A model generated the notes under the pieces. The model saw only the letters and a program-made list of their open reading frames with translations. It had not been told where the DNA came from and made no database searches. 61,765 nt of DNA, taken from assembly GCA_021848065.1 (NCBI GenBank), contig JAJZNA010000007.1, positions 1 to 61,765 of the forward strand, read 5' to 3'. Origin of the DNA: Microcaldota archaeon (GTDB lineage Archaea > Micrarchaeota > Micrarchaeia > Micrarchaeales > CABMGC01). The translations under genes were made by a program, and so were the position numbers. Below, in pieces: positions 24,169 through 32,492 of this stretch. Every line of letters starts with the position of its first letter. Position 1 is the stretch's first letter.

Positions 24169-25155
24169 TCATGCCTTTGCGCGGTTGTAAGCCGCATCAA
24201 ATGATTTGTTAACAGCATTTAGTATCTCATTTACCTCGGTTATATCATTGAATTTGGCTATGACTGTGAACGCATTCTGTGACCCGGTCTTTGACGTGAA
24301 GTAGGCCTTAGGCACGGCCAGACGCATATTCTTGAAGGCATCCTGCATTCCAGATTCTGCATATTTTTGCACTGCCGCTGAAGGGGTATCTGCATTGACT
24401 AGAACCTGGAAGGCGTAGGAAATATTCCTTCCTCTCCCAAGCTTTGTGAAGACTGTCGTGTTTAGCAGTATATTGCTTGGTATGCGCATATCCTGGCCAT
24501 GCTGCGTCACCACTTCGGTAAATACGGTATTTACCTTTACCACCTTGCATACTATGTCAACCGGACCGAACATCCACGAGTGTACGAGCATTAGGTCCCC
24601 AGGTATCAACGTTCTTGACCATGACAGCATTAACCCTGACAGGATGCTTGTGACTATGTTCTGTACCGCCAGGCCGAGCACTATTCCACCGATTGCCCCT
24701 CCGGCAAGGGCGGCTGAAAGGCTTATTCCAGATGCAGTTAGTATCAGGAAGATGACTATGACATAGAACACTATGCGCAATGCTAGTTTGGTTATTTCGG
24801 CGAGTTCGCTATCCCCGCTGTGCATTGCATAGGGTATGAGTATGGAAAGAAGGACGCGGTATACAAGGTAGCATCCAAGAATCCCTAGTATTATGTATAT
24901 TGCCTTGGACAGGTATGGAAGGTACGCTTCCAGGCCCGGTGCATTGCTGCTTATCATCCCTCCCAGGTAAGTATTAAGGAGCACGGCAAAAATAGAGAGA
25001 AGGGCTATTACGGCTATGGTGTATGCGTACTTCGCGGTGTTGCTGTTTCTTTGGGATGCCATTCCATCAGTCGTTTGTATAAGTTCGGCTCTTGCCACAT
25101 GATGCGGCAGCTGCTTTTTCGCTAAGGCCGCAGCACCATGGTCAGCCAGCGTCAT
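24169..25155 (-). CDS. MscS-family mechanosensitive channel
   Basis: A 328-residue membrane protein with four or so N-terminal helices and an MscS core. The pore-lining helix is GGAIGGIVLGLAVQNIVTSILSGLM (small residues packed, about 155-180), followed by the beta domain PGDLMLVHSW...VVKVNTVFTEV and RIPSNILL. It should open on membrane tension and release solutes. The start at 25155 is supported by a TATA box (25171-25180) at the expected distance; M32 (25062) is an alternative. It is divergent from another membrane-protein gene. A second MscS relative lies 2.4 kb away. Confidence 0.88.
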   Translation of the reverse strand: MTLADHGAAALAKKQLPHHVARAELIQTTDGMASQRNSNTAKYAYTIAVIALLSIFAVLLNTYLGGMISSNAPGLEAYLPYLSKAIYIILGILGCYLVYRVLLSILIPYAMHSGDSELAEITKLALRIVFYVIVIFLILTASGISLSAALAGGAIGGIVLGLAVQNIVTSILSGLMLSWSRTLIPGDLMLVHSWMFGPVDIVCKVVKVNTVFTEVVTQHGQDMRIPSNILLNTTVFTKLGRGRNISYAFQVLVNADTPSAAVQKYAESGMQDAFKNMRLAVPKAYFTSKTGSQNAFTVIAKFNDITEVNEILNAVNKSFDAAYNRAKA

Positions 25156-25170
25156 CTTATTGGAAGACTG

Positions 25171-25180
25171 TATTTAAATA
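25171..25180 (-). promoter_or_regulatory. TATA box of the MscS gene
   Basis: TATTTAAATA, symmetrical, centred about 20-25 bases from the ATG of the minus-strand MscS gene, so that transcripts would be nearly leaderless. Being palindromic it may also serve the divergent gene at 25213, though that one has its own TTATATC closer by. Confidence 0.55.
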
Positions 25181-25212
25181 TGCGTACATGAAGGTTATAT
25201 CGGTAGATAGGC

Positions 25213-25845
25213 ATGTTAGCTCCAGGACTCCAGATAATAGTCGTCTTTTCAACTATATTCATATCTGCTGCAGTGTTCCTTCTTGCGCGTAAATTAGTGC
25301 TCAAATATGCAGAAAGGAAGCAGGCCAGCTATGTTCTATGGGGGCTTGGGCTGTGGTTCTTTGGGCTTTCGGCCCTGATAGAGGCCCTCTTGGCGCTCAA
25401 CATATACTCAACGGCACTCATGGGATTGTACCTATTCCTCGTGGTACTAGTGGTGCAGTTGCTATCGCTAGGTTCGGTAGAACTTTTGAATGGAGGATTG
25501 TACAAGAAGGCTTACTATGCATTCAGCGCCATTGTGGCTTTGGCAACCGTAGCTTCCATTGTTTCATCACCGCCAGCCAACCTCATGGTCAATTATGTTG
25601 TGGCAGGATTGCCCCCTCTCCCTGTAATAATCACGTCTTCCATTGCTACTTTCGTGTCTTCGGCAGTGATAGTTGGCATAGCCATTAAGAGCTTCATCAA
25701 GAGGCGCAGCTGGAAGATGATGAGCATAATAGCAGGCGTGGTTGTTGTGGGAGCGGCCGGTACGCTTTACATAGCAGCCATGCCCGAACTCCTCTACTAT
25801 GCAGAGTTCTTGGGAATGGTGTTCCTATGGCTTGGATTCAAATAG
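25213..25845 (+). CDS. Seven-helix membrane protein, unknown function
   Basis: A 210-residue protein made almost wholly of seven hydrophobic helices, with few charged residues beyond the KYAERKQ and KRRSWK loops. The tandem helix pattern and a helix ending in an aromatic/Leu-rich WGLGLWFFGLSALIE resemble uncharacterised archaeal integral membrane proteins. No catalytic or ligand residues stand out. It precedes the DUF432/MscS pair by about 100 bases on the same strand. Confidence 0.65.
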   Translation: MLAPGLQIIVVFSTIFISAAVFLLARKLVLKYAERKQASYVLWGLGLWFFGLSALIEALLALNIYSTALMGLYLFLVVLVVQLLSLGSVELLNGGLYKKAYYAFSAIVALATVASIVSSPPANLMVNYVVAGLPPLPVIITSSIATFVSSAVIVGIAIKSFIKRRSWKMMSIIAGVVVVGAAGTLYIAAMPELLYYAEFLGMVFLWLGFK

Positions 25846-25950
25846 GCCGCACAGACCAGCTAGATCGCCTTCCCAAAAACTTAATAACTTCCTGCAGGAT
25901 ATATCAATATCAATTGCGCGAAGGCGCATTGAAACTATTGGGAGAACGCA

Positions 25951-26582
25951 GTGGATCAGCAGATTGAGGATGCAAACATAAAGTTCAAGCAGGTTGCTTA
26001 CGGGAATAAAAAGAGCATAAACATACCGGACAATGCAACTTTGCAACAGTTACCTGTGCTGAGCACTTACGCCAATGTAAGCCCATATTTTGGCATTGTA
26101 TTTGAGGATAGGCTTGTAATACCCCCCATTCAGAAACTTCTGTGTATGTGAATATACCTGTGGACACAGGCATATTCGTCTTGTCCGAGAAGAAGTACAA
26201 GCAGATAGATACTGTAGAGAATTGGCCTAAGAAGTTTTCGCTTTATGGATCAGCTTCGGATGGAATGGTGTATAGATATTTCAAGACAGGTTATTTCCAT
26301 GGCCTCCCAAAACCAGAAGCAAACAAGATTTCTACAAAGGTTGGGATGATCAACAGGCATGGCAAATGGTTTGTAATAACGAAATTCATCTTCAGTTATC
26401 CGTCTTTCAACATATTTTCGCACAAAGGGAGAAACTTTGGGGAAGCTGTAGAGATAGATATCAACAATGAGGATTTGGCCTTGGTAAGCCTGAAAAACAA
26501 GCCATCATTTGCTGGAGCCAAGCCCATGTCACACATAAAGCAAGGCTACAGCAATACCATTGAGATGAGGTATGGCACATGA
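25951..26582 (+). pseudogene. DUF432 protein, reading frame broken at a C6 run
   Basis: Two ORFs in different frames form one protein. The first (GTG 25951 to TGA 26151) ends correctly as FEDRLVIPP; the second continues HSETSVYVNIPVDTGIFVLS to TGA 26582. The switch is at six C's (26122-26127): one extra C, or a -1 slip there, fuses them into about 210 residues. SLYGSASDGMVYRYFKTG fits the DUF432 family, typically found with MscS channels. The stop overlaps the ATG of the MscS gene (ATGA), so the pair is coupled. It could be a sequencing error, a true pseudogene, or programmed frameshifting. Confidence 0.75.
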
Positions 26583-27397
26583 CCATAATAGACTGGGCGC
26601 TTGCCAACTATAACGAGCTTTTCGTATCAGGAGCCATAATACTAGTATCCATTGTAATAGCAAAGATAGCATCAGTGATAATACGAAGGAGAATGTACGG
26701 GAGCTACTCCAACCACATTGCCAAACTTACAGGCAGGTTCGCATATTATGTAATTGTTATAGTCGGCCTCCTGCTGGCGATAGGCAATATGGGAATAAGC
26801 CTTTCTTCAATAATAGTTGCTGGAGGGCTTGCTGGGATAGTACTGGGACTGGCGGCGCAGTCAAGCGTATCAAACCTCATTGCAGGGATTCTGCTCATAG
26901 GGGACAAACCGTTCAAATCCGGGGATTTTATAACGTACGGGGACCTTACCGTAGGCATAATAGAGGTTGGGCTTCTGTCCACGCAGGCAGCCACTTGGGA
27001 AGGAGTGCGTGTGAGGATACCAAATAACCAGCTGTTTAACTCGAATGTAATGAACTACACGCGATCCGTTGCAAGGCTAGTGAGAACCCAGATAACGCTA
27101 TTCTACGAGGAGGACTTTGACAGGATCGCGAAGGCAATAAGCGATGCGTTCGCTAAGCAATGGTATGTGCTTGTTGAACCTGCACCACAGGTATTCGCAG
27201 TTCAGTTCACTAATACTGGAGTGGTCCTGGAAGTAAGAGTATGGACTGCAGGCACAACGTGGGGTAACCTATATTTCGAAATGCCGAAAATGATAACAGA
27301 TACGCTCAAGGGGCTCGGAGTGAAGTTTGCATACCAGAAACAGATATATGTGGATGTAGAACACACAGGCCCAGAAACTTCAGCCAAAAGAAAATGA
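26579..27397 (+). CDS. MscS-family channel coupled to DUF432
   Basis: A 272-residue short MscS relative with three helices and the conserved pore/beta core: SLSSIIVAGGLAGIVLGLAAQSSVSNLIAGILLIGDKPFKSGDFI (pore helix to beta domain, about residues 76-120), then VGIIEVGLLSTQAATWEGVRVRIPNNQL. The C-terminal alpha/beta domain reaches residue 260. The ATG overlaps the DUF432 stop, so its translation may depend on ribosomes passing the frame-disrupted gene. DUF432 is presumed to modulate the channel, by association only. Confidence 0.88.
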   Translation: MTIIDWALANYNELFVSGAIILVSIVIAKIASVIIRRRMYGSYSNHIAKLTGRFAYYVIVIVGLLLAIGNMGISLSSIIVAGGLAGIVLGLAAQSSVSNLIAGILLIGDKPFKSGDFITYGDLTVGIIEVGLLSTQAATWEGVRVRIPNNQLFNSNVMNYTRSVARLVRTQITLFYEEDFDRIAKAISDAFAKQWYVLVEPAPQVFAVQFTNTGVVLEVRVWTAGTTWGNLYFEMPKMITDTLKGLGVKFAYQKQIYVDVEHTGPETSAKRK

Positions 27398-27418
27398 TTT
27401 TGCTGTAGAAAATAAATA

Positions 27419-27492
27419 CGGGGAGTCCGTGATTTGAACACGGGTCACCACCTCCCGAAGGTGGAAGCCTAACCAGACTAGCAGAACTCCCC
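27419..27492 (-). tRNA. tRNA-Pro (anticodon CGG)
   Basis: A 74-base cloverleaf: acceptor pairs 27486-27492 with 27420-27426, a five-pair anticodon stem (CCACC/GGTGG) with loop TTCGGGA giving anticodon CGG and G37, and a five-pair T stem with loop TTCAAAT. Discriminator base G; CCA is not encoded. No intron. The D stem closes with a weak pair. Its first base immediately follows the TAA of the Xaa-Pro peptidase gene, so it is probably processed from that transcript. Confidence 0.95.
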
Positions 27493-28578
27493 TTAAAGTA
27501 TTATTGCGCCTTTGTCAGTGACGAGGATGTCGTCCTCTACCCTTGCCCCTCCGAAGCCAGGTATGTAAATGCCAGGCTCTACGGAGGTTATCATTCCAGG
27601 CTGAAGTTTCAGATCGGATCTTGGGCTAAGGAATCCCCTTGAGCCGTCATGGACATCTATGCCTATTGAATGGCCCAAAGCATGTATAAATGTTCCCTTG
27701 TACTTCCCGCCATAGGCAGTGTCTATGTAGGACTGGGCTATGGAGTGTATGCTGGATCCGGAAGCGCCTTTCTTTATGGCAGCTATCGCATTCTTCTGAG
27801 CTGACAGGACAGTTTCCAATACCCTCATCTTCTCCGCGTACCTGCTGTCCCTCCCAAAGATTATTGTGCGCGTTATGTCAGAGCAGTAGTTCCTGACCTT
27901 GACGCCCACATCCATAAGCACGAAATCCCCTTTCTTCAGCTTCGTAGTATCGGGGCTGTGGTGAGGCAGGGCAGCATTGGCACCGAAGCAGACTATGGTA
28001 CTGAATGAGAGCCCGTCGCAGCCCAGCTTGAGCGCGTGGGATTCGAATATCGCAGCCAGCTCCTTCTCGGTCATGCCTTCCTTGAGATGTTTATGGGATT
28101 CTGAAATAGCCTCCTTTGTTATCCTTGCGGCCTTTCTTATCCGGTCAATCTCGGGCTTGGACTTTATCTCCCTTGCCTTTTCGAAGGCCCTGGACACGTC
28201 AACTACGCTCTTAGGCTTGAGCTTCTTCTTTATGTTAATATAAGTCAGGTATGGGAGGAATCCGAGGTTAGCGCCTATCTTGCGGCCCGATACCTTCTTC
28301 TTAAGTTCCTCGAACTTCGCCTTGCTGTTAAGGTTTACCACAGACATCCCTTTCGGAGCCTGCCTCAGCGCAGTTTCATACTCCAAGCTGTACGTGAATA
28401 ATGTTGCCTTTTTCCTTTCTAGAAGGAGTATGCTGCTCTCAAAAAGGCCGCTGCTGAAGTCTGCCATGTACGTGAAATTGGGATCCTGCTGGCCTGTATT
28501 CGCTATAAGTATGCAGTCAAGGTCTCCTGAAGCCTTGAATACGTTGTCCAGTTTTGCCCTCAGCCACGTGTCTGACAT
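27493..28578 (-). CDS. M24 metallopeptidase, Xaa-Pro dipeptidase/aminopeptidase
   Basis: A 361-residue peptidase expected to cleave X-Pro bonds with two metal ions. The C-terminal pita-bread fold has the five ligands: the two Asp in DVGVKVRNYCSDITR, His in HALGHSIGIDVHD, and Glu in SVEPGIYIPG and ARVEDDIL. The N-terminal creatinase-like domain (1-125) is intact. ATG 28578 overlaps the end of the Nudix gene by 62 bases, a long overlap, so a later start is possible. Its stop touches tRNA-Pro with no gap. Confidence 0.92.
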   Translation of the reverse strand: MSDTWLRAKLDNVFKASGDLDCILIANTGQQDPNFTYMADFSSGLFESSILLLERKKATLFTYSLEYETALRQAPKGMSVVNLNSKAKFEELKKKVSGRKIGANLGFLPYLTYINIKKKLKPKSVVDVSRAFEKAREIKSKPEIDRIRKAARITKEAISESHKHLKEGMTEKELAAIFESHALKLGCDGLSFSTIVCFGANAALPHHSPDTTKLKKGDFVLMDVGVKVRNYCSDITRTIIFGRDSRYAEKMRVLETVLSAQKNAIAAIKKGASGSSIHSIAQSYIDTAYGGKYKGTFIHALGHSIGIDVHDGSRGFLSPRSDLKLQPGMITSVEPGIYIPGFGGARVEDDILVTDKGAIIL

Positions 28579-29029
28579 TTAAGAATACCCTGAGCCTATT
28601 AACGATATGGGATTCATTAATAAAAACGTTAGTATAGCCCGTATGGTGCACTATATCGCCCAGGGATGCCCAACGGTATGCACTGTTTTCAAGATCCAGC
28701 CTTACTGAACTGGTTCTTGAGCGAAAGACGAAAACGCCATTTGACCATGATATCATCTTCCTATCGTCCTTAAGAGTTTCTTCTGTCTCCAGTAGGAGCA
28801 TCAGGTCCCTATCGGCTATACCCACCTCTTCCTTTATCTCCCGGTACGCTGCCTCAAGGCGGCCTTCGCCGCGATCCAGTGAGCCGGAAAGGAAGGCCCA
28901 TATGCCCCTATTGATCAGGAGAGGTATATTCCTTCTCTTTAGAAGTAGGACTTTACTACCGTGGATTATTATGGCGGTTATGCCATCCTTTTCTACATGT
29001 TTATACCCGTTTGCACCGTACATCGCCAT
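28517..29029 (-). CDS. Nudix hydrolase
   Basis: A 170-residue hydrolase of nucleoside-diphosphate-linked compounds. The Nudix box is complete: G-x5-E-x7-R-E-x2-E-E-x-G-I within SGSLDRGEGRLEAAYREIKE and EVGI (about residues 48-70). N-terminal strand TAIIIHGSKVLLLKRR is typical. Substrate (dGTP sanitation, ADP-ribose, isopentenyl-PP) cannot be told. The 3' part overlaps the peptidase start on the same strand; the extra C-terminal residues (about 150-170) may be a consequence of that overlap. Confidence 0.88.
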   Translation of the reverse strand: MAMYGANGYKHVEKDGITAIIIHGSKVLLLKRRNIPLLINRGIWAFLSGSLDRGEGRLEAAYREIKEEVGIADRDLMLLLETEETLKDDRKMISWSNGVFVFRSRTSSVRLDLENSAYRWASLGDIVHHTGYTNVFINESHIVNRLRVFLNVRHVAEGKTGQRIQGFRRP

Positions 29030-29068
29030 GCTAATAAATCACTATTCCCAGCTATATAATAGGCCATC

Positions 29069-30274
29069 ATGCACGACTACACGGAAGTTGTACGCTCAAG
29101 GGCAGTATATGCCAACATGAAGGACCCGAGGTTCCTGAAGTACTACTACAAATTTCAGACCGTAGAGAAGATGGTTGGAAAGGAGGTATATGGCTCATCT
29201 CCGCCAGACATATTCGTTGGCAGATTCGGATATCCTAACGTGAACATTGGCCCCATGGTGCCCCCCGAACTAGGCGATACCACCATAATGGGATCTCCCG
29301 AGATGTGGGTAGGCAAGTCAATCGAAGACATAGTGAAGTTCAGATCTAACCTGGTGAGGGGCATGTACCGCACAAAGGTTAGCAATGCGGATAATGGGAA
29401 GGTAGAGGAGATGGTGGCAGAGCTGGCATTGGCAGACAGGTGCAGCACAGTTCAGGAGGTACTGAAGCACAAGCCGGTGCTGAAGATGAGCTTTGACGAG
29501 AATAGCCAGCCTTACGGGCCGAGCGCCACGATGGAGAGCATGAGCATAGAGAACAGCAGGGCCAACCCACAGGTGGAGAGCGCTTATTTCGATACTGCAA
29601 TGACAGCAACAAATGCCATAGTGGAGCTTTACCAGAAAGGGGTGCTCGTGTCAAAGATACAGAAGTCCCTATCGGCAGGCGTGCTTGGCGTCGGGAAGAA
29701 CAGGAAGTTCGTGCCTACGAGATGGAGCATAACAGCAGTTGACGATACTCTGGGAAAGCACAAGCTACGCGCGGTGAAAAGCTATGAGCCCATAGACAGC
29801 ATACGGGTCTACAGGACAGTCGCCCTAGACAACAGATGGCTGGTCATAATGATACCTGGATCTTGGGAGTATGAGCTTGTAGAGGCGTGGTACCCAAACA
29901 CAACGTGGAACGAGAGCAAGAGAAACATTGACATCTTTTCCTCTTATGAAGGATTCTCAGGTAGGAAGACTTACGCAGAGATAGGTGGATGTTACTATGC
30001 AGCAAGGCTTGCTTCTGCAGAGCTGCTCGATAAGGTTAGGAGACAGGCGAAGGTCGTGATCCTTAGGGAGGCGCACAGCGGTTACATAATGCCAGTGGGA
30101 GTATGGAATGTGAGGGAGCATGTGCGCCAGGCCCTTAAGGGAGAGCCAATAATCCTTGAGAGCATGGGCCAGCTTTTCGATCTCGTAAAGTCAGTAATGG
30201 ACATAGAAATCCCCACCTGGATACAGAACAGCGCCTTGCTTAAGACATACCTTAAACAGAAGAGGCTGGTTTAG
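29069..30274 (+). CDS. nreA: DNA repair protein NreA-like
   Basis: A 401-residue protein of the archaeal Nre family, linked to repair of DNA damage in haloarchaea and bound to PCNA. Family segments are SSPPDIFVGRFGYPNVNIGP near the start, TIMGSPEMW, RWSITAVDDTLGK, and EVVxxREAHSGY-like VVILREAHSGYIMPVGVW. Two usual features are absent: the N-terminal CxxC zinc site and a clear C-terminal PIP box (expected Q-x-x-h-x-x-F-F; here the end is LKTYLKQKRLV). Either the protein binds PCNA differently or not at all. It converges on the HerA-like gene with a 23-base overlap. Confidence 0.85.
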   Translation: MHDYTEVVRSRAVYANMKDPRFLKYYYKFQTVEKMVGKEVYGSSPPDIFVGRFGYPNVNIGPMVPPELGDTTIMGSPEMWVGKSIEDIVKFRSNLVRGMYRTKVSNADNGKVEEMVAELALADRCSTVQEVLKHKPVLKMSFDENSQPYGPSATMESMSIENSRANPQVESAYFDTAMTATNAIVELYQKGVLVSKIQKSLSAGVLGVGKNRKFVPTRWSITAVDDTLGKHKLRAVKSYEPIDSIRVYRTVALDNRWLVIMIPGSWEYELVEAWYPNTTWNESKRNIDIFSSYEGFSGRKTYAEIGGCYYAARLASAELLDKVRRQAKVVILREAHSGYIMPVGVWNVREHVRQALKGEPIILESMGQLFDLVKSVMDIEIPTWIQNSALLKTYLKQKRLV

Positions 30275-32483
30275 CCGCTTCGGCAGGGCTTTGGGCCAGC
30301 GCTATTGAATTCTCTATCCCACCAGTTATGGTGAACTCATGCGTGTCCCTCTTTTTATCTCCGCGCAAAACAAATTTGTACGTTTTGCCCTTAAGCAGGC
30401 CCGGTATGGATATTTCATCTCCGGCGTTGTCGCTATGCACCTTCTCGCCAAGGTAGCGTACCTCCACCCGATGCGCCTTGTCAGGTAAGGCGCCTTCAAA
30501 ACGTACAATTGTATCTGGCACGGGGAATTTTCTAGCGCGCTCCATGGGTTTCTGGGCCTTATGGTAAAATTCAGGCGCCTTTAGGAAGATCGGGTCTGCA
30601 GGCGATTTGCCTGCATCAGATACTTCGATGTAATTTGCAGCACATGTTCCCTGTGGGAGAGTCTTTAGCATCCCGATGACATCGTCCTTCTCCGCCTCGC
30701 CGAATGGAAGGTCGTTAGCTGCATGCTTTGCGGCGTCAGGGCTCTGCCTGAAGTAAAGCTTAAGCTGGCAGAGCTGGCGGATTGACTGGCTTATATCAAT
30801 GGCGTTGTGGGTTATCAGCATCAGCCCTATGCCCTTCTTCCTGAAGTCCTGTATCCTCTGCCTGAGGTCTGACGTTGCTGCGGTGTCTTCATCGTCCCCA
30901 AATATGAGGTGCGCCTCCTCTACGCACAGCAGCATCCTAAGTTCGTTGTCCCCGTAAACATCGAACTCGCCCGCCATGCTATAGGCCTGATTAAGGAGGA
31001 ACGCATACAGGATGGGCTTCATGCTGTTGCTTATGCCCGAAAGATCGAACACGACGCCGGTGCGCATGCATGAGCGCATGCTGATCCCACCGGCATATGC
31101 GAACTGGGGCTTCATGAGCAGATGCCGCATGTTTTCCAGAGAGGAACGTATGTTTTCCCCATGTTTGGTGTATTTGATGGACGTTGCGGTCTTTGTTGCA
31201 TGCTGTTCAACCACGGCGTCTTCGATCTCATTGTATACCTCTTCGGGATCTGGATCGTGCGACCTTGAGTACGCTTTTGTAAATGCCGAAAGTAGGCATT
31301 TTTCCAGTGAGTTCCGATATGGACCGGCATTTGATGCAGACGCTATGAGAGTTGACAAATCCTCGTAGAATGCATGCGCAGAGCGTGACTCGCATCTGAA
31401 GAGGTTGAGCCTTATGGAGGGATTTGAGAGGTCTATGGTGCGCATTCCCCCGTCTTCGCAGAATCCATTCCATTCTGAGGTGGGGGATATTACCATGGTG
31501 AACACGCCCCCTGATGCATAGATTTGCGAGGTTATGCTCTTTGCAGAGAGAGTCTTGCCTGTGCCAGGCACGCCGCTTATCATGGTGCCTAGGTTGAACG
31601 TGCTGCGCTCAACTCCGATCGGCCCAGCATTATGTGCATTGGGGCTTGCAGGTTTCCCTATGCTTATGTTGCCATTTATTAGCGGCACTTTTGAGGCTAT
31701 GGACTTGGATCTCTTGATTCGATTGGACAGCCACAGCAGCTTTGAGGCGGAGCTGTGCGGCATCGGTATCCCTTCGCACTGGAAGAGGTAGAGGTATAGG
31801 GAGGTTAAATCTGGGCTGTTAACTATGCTTTCAGTAAGTACGACAGAATTGGATCGTATATATGCACATATGCCTGCAGAATCATCGGTATTTTCAACGG
31901 CGATGCACACGCGGTAAGACGAGTGTCTCGACAGTATCGACTGGTTTACGCTATCAAGCATGGAAAACAGCAGCTTCTTACGATCAGAGCCGTAATAGAG
32001 GTCCGCATGTACACTGCCATGCCTGGATGGCAGGCCCAAAGCGGCTGCGTCGGTAGTTGACCTTACACTTATACCGCTTATCCTTCTCTCAATCTCCGCC
32101 TTGATATGCATCGAGCGCACCGGATCTGCAGGGAAGAAGAACGAGATGACCTCTGGGCCGTTATTGAAGAGGTCATATATGCCCGGGCGGCGCACCTCGC
32201 TTTCGTCGCGCCGGGTCTTGTTGGCATCTTCCCTCGCCATCACCTGGAAACAGGTAATGCTGCGGTTGAAGCTAGTGTATCCTGCCTCCTGCCTTGAGGT
32301 TATGCCCATTCCAGAAAGCATTTTATACAGTGACTGATCTTCACAGGCAATGCCAGTGACTCCTGAGCGCAGGTCATGGCGTAGCGCAAATGGATAGTTA
32401 CCCATAGAATGGAGAAGTGATTCTGCATCAATATAATCAGGTATTGATGTCAGCAAGGATAGGTTAAGCGATGTCATTTGCAT
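30252..32483 (-). CDS. HerA/VirB4-family ATPase
   Basis: A 743-residue ATPase of the FtsK-HerA superfamily. An N-terminal domain (1-290) of unknown fold precedes the motor: Walker A GVPGTGKT (304-311), SPTSEWNG, Walker B MLLCVEEAH (517-525), an RQRIQDFRKKGIGLMLITHN arginine-finger/sensor region (541-560) and a C-terminal beta domain (660-720). The architecture fits VirB4/CedB-like DNA- or protein-translocating ATPases better than repair HerA, which has the HAS barrel. It sits 9 bases downstream of a VirB11-like gene on the same strand, forming a VirB11-VirB4-type pair. No channel subunits are visible in the window. Confidence 0.8.
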   Translation of the reverse strand: MQMTSLNLSLLTSIPDYIDAESLLHSMGNYPFALRHDLRSGVTGIACEDQSLYKMLSGMGITSRQEAGYTSFNRSITCFQVMAREDANKTRRDESEVRRPGIYDLFNNGPEVISFFFPADPVRSMHIKAEIERRISGISVRSTTDAAALGLPSRHGSVHADLYYGSDRKKLLFSMLDSVNQSILSRHSSYRVCIAVENTDDSAGICAYIRSNSVVLTESIVNSPDLTSLYLYLFQCEGIPMPHSSASKLLWLSNRIKRSKSIASKVPLINGNISIGKPASPNAHNAGPIGVERSTFNLGTMISGVPGTGKTLSAKSITSQIYASGGVFTMVISPTSEWNGFCEDGGMRTIDLSNPSIRLNLFRCESRSAHAFYEDLSTLIASASNAGPYRNSLEKCLLSAFTKAYSRSHDPDPEEVYNEIEDAVVEQHATKTATSIKYTKHGENIRSSLENMRHLLMKPQFAYAGGISMRSCMRTGVVFDLSGISNSMKPILYAFLLNQAYSMAGEFDVYGDNELRMLLCVEEAHLIFGDDEDTAATSDLRQRIQDFRKKGIGLMLITHNAIDISQSIRQLCQLKLYFRQSPDAAKHAANDLPFGEAEKDDVIGMLKTLPQGTCAANYIEVSDAGKSPADPIFLKAPEFYHKAQKPMERARKFPVPDTIVRFEGALPDKAHRVEVRYLGEKVHSDNAGDEISIPGLLKGKTYKFVLRGDKKRDTHEFTITGGIENSIALAQSPAEAAKPASSV

Positions 32484-32492
32484 CCCACAGGG

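Noticed and set aside
30326..30508. 60-codon minus-strand ORF at the end of the HerA-like gene
   Set aside because: Different frame of the same coding region with no independent support.
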